From NCBI RefSeq assembly GCF_000150955.2, contig NC_011671.1:1116001-1180000 (forward strand): DNA of 64,000 nt. The letters run 5' to 3'. Both the position numbers and the translations under genes were made by a program. How positions within the stretch are numbered: position 1 is the first letter of the stretch; each line of letters opens with the position of its first letter. This DNA is from Phaeodactylum tricornutum CCAP 1055/1. Taxonomy: Eukaryota > Bacillariophyta > Bacillariophyceae > Surirellales > Neidiaceae. This document shows, in pieces, positions 21,285-30,156 of this stretch. The notes under the pieces were generated by a model. The model was not told the origin of the DNA, did not search any database, and was given only the letters and a program-made list of their open reading frames with translations.

Positions 21285-22259
21285 CTAGTTTTTGACCAAC
21301 GGAGCCGGTGGCGGTCGCTCCCGGTGAGCCTGGTTTTGGAAGGCGTCGGGCGGGCGAATATCGAGGACACGGAGCATAGTCACGTCGCGCCGGGAACCGT
21401 TTTTGCGCTGCGAATTCTTCCTCCGGCGCTTGCGAAAGACAATAACTTTGGCGTCCATGGTAATTTCCTCCACGAGCAAGTCCACTTGCGCGCCCCGGAC
21501 GTAGGGCATACCGACGAGGGTGTAATGCGAGGAGCTGACCAACATCACGTCTTCCAAAGTGTGCACGGAACCGACGTGGAAATGCTTCTGCGGTCGCAAG
21601 CGATTGACAATGAGGAGATCGTCCGTGGTGATTTTGTGTTGCGAGCCGGCGAGCTCGAGGATGGCGAAGAGTCCGCCGGCGGGGGCTCCTGCGCGCAGCG
21701 TGGCGCGTTCGGCTTTGGTGCGTCGCAGCGATCCGTCGTTGTTGTAGATTGATCCTTGCAGGACCTCGTCGTCCACGTCTTCCACATCATCGTCGTTGTC
21801 GTCGTCGTCATTTTCTTCGTCCTCACCAACCAGTTCGGCTTCGGGGATGTCTTCTTCCTCCCGTACAGCGGCGTTGGCCTCCGCTAGGCGGGCTTCTTCC
21901 AATTCCTCTTCGAGAAAGGGATCAAAGGGTGGATCGTCCCGACCACGACCTTCCAGTTCCGCGAGCGCGAGCTGTTGACCGTGTTGTCCCGCCATGCTGA
22001 ATTCGTAGGCTCTAGCGTGGTTGACCGCGGCGAAGCGACTGTTCTGCGGCGTCAGGGTGTTTTTCTCTGGTGCCGGTGCGAGCGTGGAGAAGTGTGTGTA
22101 AGAGCAGAGCGGCATGGAAGGACTGTTTGGATGTCGAAGCGTAGAACCGAGTGGGGAAAGAAGTGTAGATTGACAGTGGATACTACGGTGTTCTGGTAAT
22201 TGTCGCAGAGTGAGACGACGGGAAGCCACCCGGGTTACCGTGGGTATGCTGGAACGCAT
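21285..22259 (-). CDS. MRPL21: Mitochondrial large-subunit ribosomal protein bL21
   Basis: From the ATG at 22259 the protein has 324 residues. The N-terminus is rich in Arg, Ser, Thr and His without acidic residues for about 60 residues, a mitochondrial presequence. An acidic insert (EDEENDDDDNDDDVEDVDDE) precedes the bL21 fold, which begins 'GLFAILELAGSQHKITTDD' and continues 'VGSVHTLEDVMLVSSSHYTL', then 'VDLLVEEITMDAKVIVFRKR' and the basic rRNA-binding tail 'RRKNSQRKNGSRRDVTMLRV'. bL21 is usually about 100 residues in bacteria, so most of the extra length is the leader and acidic region. The frame is open further upstream without an ATG. Confidence 0.9.
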   Translation of the reverse strand: MRSSIPTVTRVASRRLTLRQLPEHRSIHCQSTLLSPLGSTLRHPNSPSMPLCSYTHFSTLAPAPEKNTLTPQNSRFAAVNHARAYEFSMAGQHGQQLALAELEGRGRDDPPFDPFLEEELEEARLAEANAAVREEEDIPEAELVGEDEENDDDDNDDDVEDVDDEVLQGSIYNNDGSLRRTKAERATLRAGAPAGGLFAILELAGSQHKITTDDLLIVNRLRPQKHFHVGSVHTLEDVMLVSSSHYTLVGMPYVRGAQVDLLVEEITMDAKVIVFRKRRRKNSQRKNGSRRDVTMLRVLDIRPPDAFQNQAHRERPPPAPLVKN

Positions 22260-22884
22260 GCTTCTGGAAATGTAAACAGAGTGGGAGCGACAAGCGAAAG
22301 TGCTAACTGTACGTAGATTCACGATCCTTCGCGTCGTTGTGTTAAGAGATAACAATAACAGCCGATCGAAGCATCCGGAGTTGCTCGTCCAGGGTATGTC
22401 GGGTAGTAGAAAAAAACACTAGCGGATGGAGTCGTTGCAATAGAGGGAGCTGCGTTGGTTATTGTTGTCGTCGTGTTTTGAACTCAGCCGATCTTTGTAC
22501 AGCGCTCCGCGATGTGTCGTCGTGAGGTGGGGACCGAGTTGGGTTCTGGGGTTGTTGATCCAGCGAGTCCCGGATTCTAAACTGGTTCCCCAGCTCTCAG
22601 AAGGACGTCAAATGCGGCGTCGAATCGTTCACGGGAATGCTCAAGTCCCGCGCGGCATCGGTCTCGGGTGTGGTCGGACGAAATCGACTTTCACTGGCAG
22701 TGTGTTCTTTTATGCCGTGCCGCTCACAGCGTACCATCATGGGAAATCTGCCGCGGTACCGCTTCCATTCCTGACTCCAACAGTTTTCCTGCTTTCCAGT
22801 TCGTCACCGCTACTCTCAACTCGACTCGTTCCTGCTGGTATCTACGACAGTGCTACTGTTTTTGCACGGCAGGGGATCGCCATT
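22260..22884. promoter_or_regulatory. Divergent promoter bL21m / RS-rich gene
   Basis: No gene supported; an open plus-strand frame through 22462-22884 is in phase with the next gene but has no coding character I trust. A variant motif (tcactggcagtg) lies at 22691-22702. Confidence 0.35.
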
Positions 22885-23921
22885 ATGCCAGCTTCCGCCG
22901 GAAGAGTGCGCATGCCGCACAACAATCGCATGTCCACTAGCGGATCGTTGCAATCCACCGCGATTTGGCAAAAGACTATTGGGTGCGTTGATGATTGGAT
23001 GCGTCTCTGTGTTTTGGTGTATATATATATATATATATTGATAGATATGCAGAGACATGCCAAGCTCCAAAGCAAAAGTCTTCATCTCCTTGCTCAGTAA
23101 CTTACCCCTCGTTTGCTTTTGCTTGGCGTAGACACGATCCGTACGCGGGTCAGGGCGACCCAGCCGCAGCGGACCACGCCGCCGACGAAGCCGGGCAGCG
23201 CAAGGCACAGGAAGTCCTGGCCATGGCACGTCAACAAAATCTAACGGACGGGGCAGCCCGGGACGATTTCGCCCAACGCCTTTACCGGGGACTCAAACAA
23301 CCCAAGCCACGCCGAGCGGGCGACGCGGAACGTGCCGACGCCGACGCGACCGAAGCACGTCGACAGGCGGCACTGTTGGCACAAGAGGACAGCAGTAGCG
23401 AGGACGAATTCGTACCTGCTGGGCAAAGTCAATTGGAGAAGGTGCCAGCCAAAACGACGCGCTCGCGGAGTCGGCGGCGGAGTAAGAGTCCGGACAGTGG
23501 CGGCTCGTCCTCGGAGGATTCAGTGCGGAGGCGGGACCGAAAACGCCACCGCAAAGATAAACGACGGAAACGGAAGAAACATGAACGGAAGCGGCGTCGC
23601 GTGGACGCTGACCAATCCTCGTCCGGGAGCGAAACGGACGAGTCCGACCGTGATCGCAAAAGAAAAAAGCACCGACGGAAGGATCGTAAGGAACGCCGCA
23701 AGGACGAGAGCCGTAGTCGCAAGCGATCCGAGCGAAATCGCGACGATGAATCAGATCCGCGAACGCTTAAAGAGTCGTTCGTTGCTGCATCGAAGTATGC
23801 AGGTTCCAGAAAAGGATGCGTTTTTCGGAGCGGAGACAAGGGAGTCGGGTATTACGTGGATGACAAGCCACGGGTAGACGCCAAACTTAGAGACGAAATG
23901 CTCAAACTTTATCAGGATTGA
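22885..23921 (+). CDS. Arg/Ser- and Lys/Arg-rich nuclear protein, unrecognised
   Basis: Exons 22885-22982 and 23132-23921 (intron 149 nt, GTGCGT donor, containing a TA repeat) give 295 residues. The join restores 'IWQKTIGHDPYAGQGDPAAA'. The middle is a strongly basic, repetitive region with SR/RS dipeptides and alternating acidic Ser patches (for example 'SSSEDEFVPAGQ' and 'KRHRKDKRRKRKKHERKRRR'), as in splicing-speckle proteins. The last 60 residues look like a small conserved module: 'FVAASKYAGSRKGCVFRSGD' then 'GVGYYVDDKPRV'. This A-x-x-Y-x-G-x-R-x-G-x-x-F-x-x-G...G-Y-Y-x-D pattern should be searchable. A role in RNA processing is likely by composition only. Alternative ATGs at 22912 and 22930 would shorten it. 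Confidence 0.7.
23020..23038. repeat. (TA)n microsatellite in an intron
   Basis: About nine TA units inside the intron of the RS-rich gene. Confidence 0.9.
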
Positions 23922-24212
23922 TGAGTCTGTCGTGGTTGCCGGGGAAGGAGTGTGGTGCCCGTACATGGGATTAGTGGACACCGGCGTTCTACTCCCATCC
24001 ACTATTTTTTACCAGTAGTTGGCTCCATTTGGTAGACAATGAAATGACTGTCGTTAGCAGCCTTTGGTCCAGATTTGTTACTAGCTATACATAAAATACG
24101 TATAGGCAGGCTCTCATGGCGTACGATATAACACCACAAAATAGATAGCAGAGTCCCTTCCACCACAAACAGGTTTTGCCAAGTATGCCGTGACAGATTC
24201 TAATTTGCGACT

Positions 24213-25460
24213 TTATTCACCCACATCTTCTTTGGACGGATCTCCTTTGGCGGCGGCCAGCCTATCCCGAATTTCGGGAGCACCCATGCGGTATACCTTG
24301 CCACAGAATTGGCATCGTGCTTCGATCTGCTCCTCCTTTTCCAAAATATCGTCGACCTCTTCTTTGGATAGTAGCCGCAACGACCGGAAGAGTCGGTCTT
24401 CGGTGCAGTGGCACACCAGTCCGGGTTTGATCTGCTGTAACGGTTGCATGTCCAAGCCATCCAGAATAATCGCGGCCATGTCCAGAGGCGTTACACCGCT
24501 CAGCAACAAGTTCGCCGGGAGCTCGTCTCCACCATCCTTTTGTACTAATTTAGCGAGATTCTGTTCCACCCGGGCAATGGTTTCCGGTTCGACACCCGGC
24601 AATTGTTCAATTAAATAGCCGCCCGCCGCTGTGCACAAAATTCCGTTCATGGCGGTCGCGGCCGCCAAGGCACACGAGCGCTGTTCACTTTCGGCCAAAT
24701 AAATTCCGATATCCCGATCGATGTCTCCGTGTCGAATGGCCGTAATACCATTGTAGGGTCTCGGCCAGTCGGGGTGATTCTTAACAATCTGGACGCTGCC
24801 CTTACCGACAGCGTCCGTCAGTGACATTTCTCCCAAACCCGGACTCCCGACGTACCCTCGTACTTGACCCGTACCGGAGGCAATGGCCACGATACCGCGA
24901 ATGGGACCGTCGCCTGTAAGGTGTTACGACAGGAGTCGAATAACGATAGTGTGAGCGGCACCTTGTGAAAGACGAGGTACTGTTGATACCCCTTGATAGT
25001 CAGTGCGTCTCAAAAGCCATGGGTACGTACCGTTCATGGTGATTTGGACGATTTGTTCATCCTGAATACCGTTGGCTAGGAGTAAGCCGCAAGTGACGGT
25101 CCGTCCCATCGCGTCGGTGGGAGTGGCCGTCATGGTGTGTTGCAGCGATATATCGTTGAGTAGATTCCGGACGGTCGCGGCGGTGACCTTGATGCCGCCG
25201 TCACCGGACATGGCGGAAAAGACTTGATCGTCCCGGTTGTTACGGTTGCGAAAGGCGGCGAACTTGTCGTCGGACACTTCGGTAGGAGTAGTACTATCCG
25301 TAGAAGAAGAGCCCTCCCATCGCAGAGAACGAGAACGTCGCGCCCGTGCGGTGTTGGGGAAGACTGATCGAAAGGCACCCGCCCCGGGACGACGGGAGAC
25401 GACCGACAAGGCAAGAAGTATCATCTTTGTGGCCCACGAAGACGTTCGATGGAGAGGCAT
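24213..25460 (-). CDS. hslO: Redox-regulated chaperone Hsp33 (HslO), plastid-targeted
   Basis: Exons 25460-25031 and 24913-24213 (117-nt intron, GTACGT donor) give 376 residues. The join restores the family signature 'NGDGPIRGIVAIASGTGQVR' followed by GYV. The C-terminal zinc switch is intact: Cys-His-Cys in 'GLVCHCTEDR' and CQFC about 30 residues later, the C-x-C...C-x-x-C pattern whose oxidation turns the chaperone on. The N-terminus (ILLALSVVSRRPGAGAFRSV) is a signal peptide with an AGA^F plastid site followed by Arg/Ser-rich sequence. It would protect plastid proteins in oxidative stress, holding them for Hsp70 and ClpB, whose gene lies 5 kb away. It shares a 462-bp divergent gap with prmA. 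Confidence 0.93.
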
Positions 25461-25922
25461 GCTCTACTGTGGTACTTTCACGATCGATTTGTTACGACAC
25501 CACTTTGAGAATTGCCTTGGTCTCCACGGAGGATCTAAGGAATGAACAGTACCGTGAGGAGTCCGAGTCCGCTAGTTCATTCGTCAAAAGCTCGAACGCT
25601 TTTGGATGGCCTCAAAACATCAACTTTCGGGCCAATGGTTTCGCGGAACAAAGCTTGCTGTTGTTAAGTCTTTTGATTGGTCCAAAATAGCGTTTGAGTC
25701 CTTACGGTACTCGATAATCAAACTGAATTTGTGGAAAATGTATCAACGAGTGTGTCAACTCACCTGATGGCAAAACAGAATATCCCGACAATCTCGACCC
25801 CGGCCTTTGTCAAAGCCCCTCTTTTGTCATCTAGTACTACAACAATCGTTGTCATTTCAGCAACTTACCGTCAAAAGTTAATTATTTTGTAGCCGTCCTC
25901 CTTGTCCTTTTCCTCTTGTGCC
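25461..25922. promoter_or_regulatory. Divergent promoter hslO / prmA
   Basis: No gene seen in this 462-bp gap between two probably organellar protein-care genes. No clear copy of the recurring motif. Confidence 0.4.
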
Positions 25923-26984
25923 ATGAGGAACCTGTTGCTGCTCGGGATTGTCGTAGCAGAGGTTTTTTTCCGCTCTCGGTGTACGGCATGGATTCTGGTG
26001 AGTAGGTGGAGGACGTCTTGCACTGCGCGAGTCTCGAGACCGACCAGACCGAGTATCCTTCTGTTCGAAACCGCAGAAAGCAACTCTCGTGAAAAAGATG
26101 CGGTCACGGTCGGTCGCATCAGCAATAACACCGCAACTATCGATAGCAGTCGTCGACTGTCGGCGTGGGTCGTAGAGAATTTGGAAGCCCCGGGCTCTTC
26201 GATTACCACCGCTTCCACGCTGCAAGCGGGAGAAAACGATACCTTACCCGTAGACGGTCTCTGCATTGGAAACGTTCGGGTCCTGGCAGCAGAATCCACG
26301 TACCTCGACGACAAAAGACACGACGGTTACTTTCCGGTCCGCCTGCTGCTCGGTCGCAACGGCTGGGGCACCGGTGTGCATCCTACTACGCGCCTCTGCT
26401 TGGATTGGATTTGCCAAACGGTGCAAAACGGCAACGTCGTTCTGGATTACGGCTGCGGATCCGGCATTCTGTCGGTAGCAGCCTTGCACAACGGTGCACG
26501 TCGCTGCATCGGTGTGGATGTGGAAGCCGAGGCGCTGGTCACGGCCTCTCGCAACGTACAGATCAACGGATTCGACGACTCGACGTTCGCGGGGTTGCAC
26601 GTGCGGGAAGTCCTACCGTACGGGCTCACGACGTCGAATACCGACAACGACGGCGTGGGAGTTGATGTAGTAGTGGCGAATATACTCATTGGCCAGTTGG
26701 TCCGACCTTCCATGGTGGCGGCTATCGTGACCAACCTGGCTCCCGGCGGCCTCGTGTGTCTTTCCGGCATTCGACCGCATGAGGTGGATAGCTTGAAGGT
26801 TGCCTACGGAGAGCACATGGAATGGCTGGACTGCCAGTACGCCGAATTGTCAGCGGATGCAACGCCAGGTAGTTTGCAAAGCTACGGTTTCGACTGTGGT
26901 CGATGGTCTCGTCTGGTGGGTCGCAAGACCAGCAGTGACCGCGGTGGCGATATTGAGCGCATGAGTGAACTGGCCGTTTCGTAA
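25923..26984 (+). CDS. prmA: Ribosomal protein L11 methyltransferase (PrmA family)
   Basis: The ATG at 25923 gives 353 residues, intron-free. The family's marks are present: 'GRNGWGTGVHPTTRLCLDWI', SAM motif I 'VVLDYGCGSGILSVAALHNG', the acidic ribose-binding strand 'CIGVDVEAEALVTASRNVQI', and the substrate loop 'VVVANILIGQLVRPSM' (N-I-L instead of the commoner N-P/N-I-L-A). Bacterial PrmA trimethylates L11. The first 25 residues (MRNLLLLGIVVAEVFFRSRC) look like a signal peptide, so plastid import is likely, though no clean A-x-A^F site is visible. Length beyond bacterial PrmA (about 290) is the presequence and an acidic linker. Confidence 0.9.
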   Translation: MRNLLLLGIVVAEVFFRSRCTAWILVSRWRTSCTARVSRPTRPSILLFETAESNSREKDAVTVGRISNNTATIDSSRRLSAWVVENLEAPGSSITTASTLQAGENDTLPVDGLCIGNVRVLAAESTYLDDKRHDGYFPVRLLLGRNGWGTGVHPTTRLCLDWICQTVQNGNVVLDYGCGSGILSVAALHNGARRCIGVDVEAEALVTASRNVQINGFDDSTFAGLHVREVLPYGLTTSNTDNDGVGVDVVVANILIGQLVRPSMVAAIVTNLAPGGLVCLSGIRPHEVDSLKVAYGEHMEWLDCQYAELSADATPGSLQSYGFDCGRWSRLVGRKTSSDRGGDIERMSELAVS

Positions 26985-27207
26985 AGCAAGACTTTGGGTC
27001 CAAGAATGTCCACTGCCGCAAGAATGATCATCGAAACAGTTCATATATTTGTGTGCTGCACTGCAGGCATGAGGGCTAGACTACTCTTGGCCGCATATAA
27101 ATGGCTTTAAAATATCGAGAGGATCTCCAGTATCTTATTTTAAATTGTTATTTACCATTTTTTGTCTCCCTTCACTTAGTCACAATGTTTGACACTCTTT
27201 CGACATT

Positions 27208-29273
27208 TTACAAGACAAGAGCGAGGATCATACCGGCCGCAGCAACAATCGCGCTCACGCCCTGGATGGACACGGCAGTACTGGTCGCAGGCATCGCCAC
27301 AGGTGAGGCGGTCGGGGTGTCAACAGCGGTGGGCATATCAGCTGGGGTCGCCGTCGGAGTGGCGCCAGCAGCGGCAGGGGCCGCCGTGGCGTCCTGCGGA
27401 GGCAACAACACAGCGTCAATCACGTGGACTATACCATTGTTTGCCAGAACATCAGCAGTCACCACATTGGCGCTGTTGGCGCCCGTAAAGACGACACCGC
27501 TGTCCGATACATCCACTCCGAGCGGAATCATGTTAAGCGGAGTAACGGTTCCAGTGGTAAGCTCGCTGGATGAAATGATGCCTTCAAAGACGTGGTACAG
27601 CAAGATACTGGTGAGGAGGTCCTGGTCTTGTAGTATTTCCGCCACACCTTCTACGGCAGCAAAGGCTTCGTCCGTGGGGGCAAGGACCGTCAGAGAACTG
27701 TCAGCACTAGAGATGGTGTCCGCGAGACCAGCCGCAACAACGGCCTGAACCAGAAGGGTCAAGCCCGAGGCAGTGGCAAGTTCGGCGAGGTTCGTGGCGA
27801 GAAAAGCCGGAGCTAAGACCGCGTCAATGACGTGAGCGACTCCATTGCTGGCCATGACATCGGCCGAAACGACGGTGGCGCTTCCTCCGAGAGCCGGCGT
27901 GAGGGTCACGCTGTCGACCGAGATGCTAACAGTGATAATTTCACCGTTCGCCATGGTGATTTCCTGTCCATCGACCAAGTCGGTGGACAAGACAGCCGCA
28001 TCAGAGGCAACATGGAAGAGCAGAGTGTTTCTCAAGTGCGGAAGGTAGTCCGGATCGAGATACTTGGTGGGGACAGCGGCAAAGGCCTCGTTAGTTGGGG
28101 CAAAGACCGTAAAGGGACCGTCTCCGCTCAGAGTATCGACCAAACCCGCCTGTGTGACGGCGGTTTCCAGCGTGCTGAGGTCTTCTGTGTCGACCACAAT
28201 GTCGACGAGGGAGGGGAGAGTCGGTGGTTCAGTCTCCGCGGGGGGTTCCGTTTCCATGGGCGGCTCCGTTTCAGTTGGGGGTTCCGTTTCCATAGGCGGT
28301 TCCGTTTCCATAGGCGGCTCCGTCCATAGGCTCTGTCTCGGTGGAGTCCGGTGGGAGGAGGACAGCGTCGATGACATGGACCAGGCCATTGTTGGCGAGC
28401 ACATCGGCAGCCGTCACGGTGGCTGAATTAGCACCGGTAAAGACAACACCGGCATCCGAGACCTCGACAGTCATAGGAAAGATTGGTAATGGGAGACACA
28501 GGGCCAGAGACAAGCTGGGACGACTGTACAATTCCTTCAAAGGAGTGGTAGAGAAGGAGAGCGGATAGCTCGTCGGGCATCATGAGAAGATCGGCAAGGC
28601 CTTCCACTGCTGCGAACGCGTCGTTGGTAGGGGCCAGGATGGTAAGCGAGTTGTCGGGATCCGAGAGAGCTTCACTGATTCCAGCAGCGACAGCAGCATC
28701 TACAAGCGTAGTAAGACCAGCTTCGGTGGCCAGGCCTGCAAGGTCGAAACCCAAAAAGGATGGCGTCAGCACCGCATCGATCACGTGCGCAACACCGTTG
28801 GAGGCGACAACATCGGCCACCACGACGTTCGCGGATCCTCCAATGGCGGGGGAGAACGATACGGTGTCTCCATCAATAGATACCGTCACGCTCTCGCCGT
28901 TCTTCATGAGAATAGTATCGCCATCATTGAGATCGGCGGCGAGCGCTGCGGCGTCCACAATAACGTGAAAGTTGAGAATCTCGGTGAGGTGCAACACGTA
29001 TTCGGAGTCCAGATACTTCTCGGGCACGGGATCAAAGGCGTCATCGATCGGAGCCAAGACCGTAAAGGGTCCGTCACCTCCCAACTCGTTGTCAGCCTCC
29101 AAACCGGCGGCGAGTACTGCCGACTCGAGAATGCCGAGATCGTCGTTCTCGACCACAATCTCGACAAGGCCTTGGTCCTGGAGGGCACGATTAGACGTAA
29201 TGGCACGGACAGAAGCACTCACGGGGGAGGCGAGAGCTGCAAGAGCCGAAATAGCGGATGAAAATCGGACCAT
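27208..29273 (-). pseudogene. Secreted, GPI-anchor-like protein with four fasciclin (FAS1) domains; two frame changes
   Basis: Starts at the ATG at 29273 with a signal peptide (MVRFSSAISALAALASPVSA). FAS1 domains 1 and 2 follow, then a Thr/Glu/Pro repeat linker, FAS1 domains 3 and 4, a Thr/Pro/Ala stalk and a hydrophobic tail (VSAIVAAAGMILALVL) typical of a GPI signal. Domains 1+2 and 3+4 are close copies, so the gene grew by doubling. As written, the frame changes twice: within domain 2 near 28491-28493, where one extra C relative to the sister domain shifts the frame, and in the linker repeat near 28318-28328. No splice sites explain either. The coding content continues across both points. 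Either the gene is newly broken, the assembly has two errors, or two products are made (29273-28428; 28404-27208). FAS1 proteins mediate adhesion at the cell surface. Confidence 0.75.
28228..28335 (-). repeat. 18-bp tandem repeat coding for METEPP-type units
   Basis: About six units of 18 bp between FAS1 domains 2 and 3, coding variants of Met-Glu-Thr-Glu-Pro-Pro (PMETEPP, PTETEPP, PAETEPP). One frame change of the gene lies at its upstream end, a place where slippage is easy. Confidence 0.85.
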
Positions 29274-30156
29274 GGTTCGGAAAGGATCTTGTGACGAAAC
29301 CGAATCTTTTGTGATTTAATGGGATGGGAATGGCCTAACTGTAAAGTTGGCGATTTGTCAACGCATACGAATCCGATCGAAGTTCGAAACCCATGGCGCA
29401 CGGCACTTACGTTATCTGAGTCAGCTTCAATCTTGTGAAATGTCGAATTACGCACGCCTTTTTCTAAGTACTGCATCCGTTGAACAAAAACTGCCGAGTT
29501 AAATTAAGCTACGGGTACAGAATCTTCGGGTGATGGCAGCCTCACGTCATCATTCGTGCGGTCGCGTGCTGTTGAGCTACTCCGACTACAGATTCAAGAG
29601 TCACTGTGCCTCGTCTAACTATCACAGTTACTTACGAAGAGTCGCCTGCGAGCGACTCTCGTGGAGAGGTAGATCGCTGTTTTGGGCAATGGGACATCCA
29701 ACGTCGAGCTATCTTACCTATAGTGACAACTTGAACTTCTGAGATTGCTACGAAAGTCAGGCTAATAAACTTTTACAGCTTGTTTGCTCCACACTCGTTC
29801 TGGCCGCGTCCGCAGAGCCGAAAGTGTGTGCGATTCCTGGTTCCGCAATATATTTTCACAATCTGTCGTCTGTTCTGTATCAACACTAGAGTGGGAGCGA
29901 CCTCTCGGGCGCGACAATCCTTGGTTCGTTTGGTCTGGCGCTTCCGGCGGCTGTCATTCCGCAAGGAACGGAACGGCCGTCGACGGTGCCGCGGCAACAA
30001 ATCTCACGAGTCCACGTTACAGTCAACTCTGTAAGCTCGTCGGAACCCCCCCCCCCCAATCCTCACGCATCCATTGCCATTCTATTGCACACCCCCTATA
30101 CCTACAGACTTATTCCCCGCATTACAGAGAAACAACAACCTGGGTTGCCATGGCCC
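29274..30156. promoter_or_regulatory. Divergent promoter FAS1 gene / NOT1
   Basis: No gene supported. It holds a copy of the recurring motif (ttacagtcaac, 30017-30027) 130 bp before the NOT1 ATG, a perfect 8-bp inverted repeat with a 6-nt loop at 29638-29659 (agagtcgc/gcgactct), and a run of 12 C at 30046-30057 in the presumed NOT1 leader. Confidence 0.4.

Noticed and set aside
28428-29273. Treating the FAS1 locus as two separate normal genes
   Set aside because: The first open frame ends in the middle of a FAS1 domain whose remainder follows immediately in another frame, so a single ancestral gene fits better.
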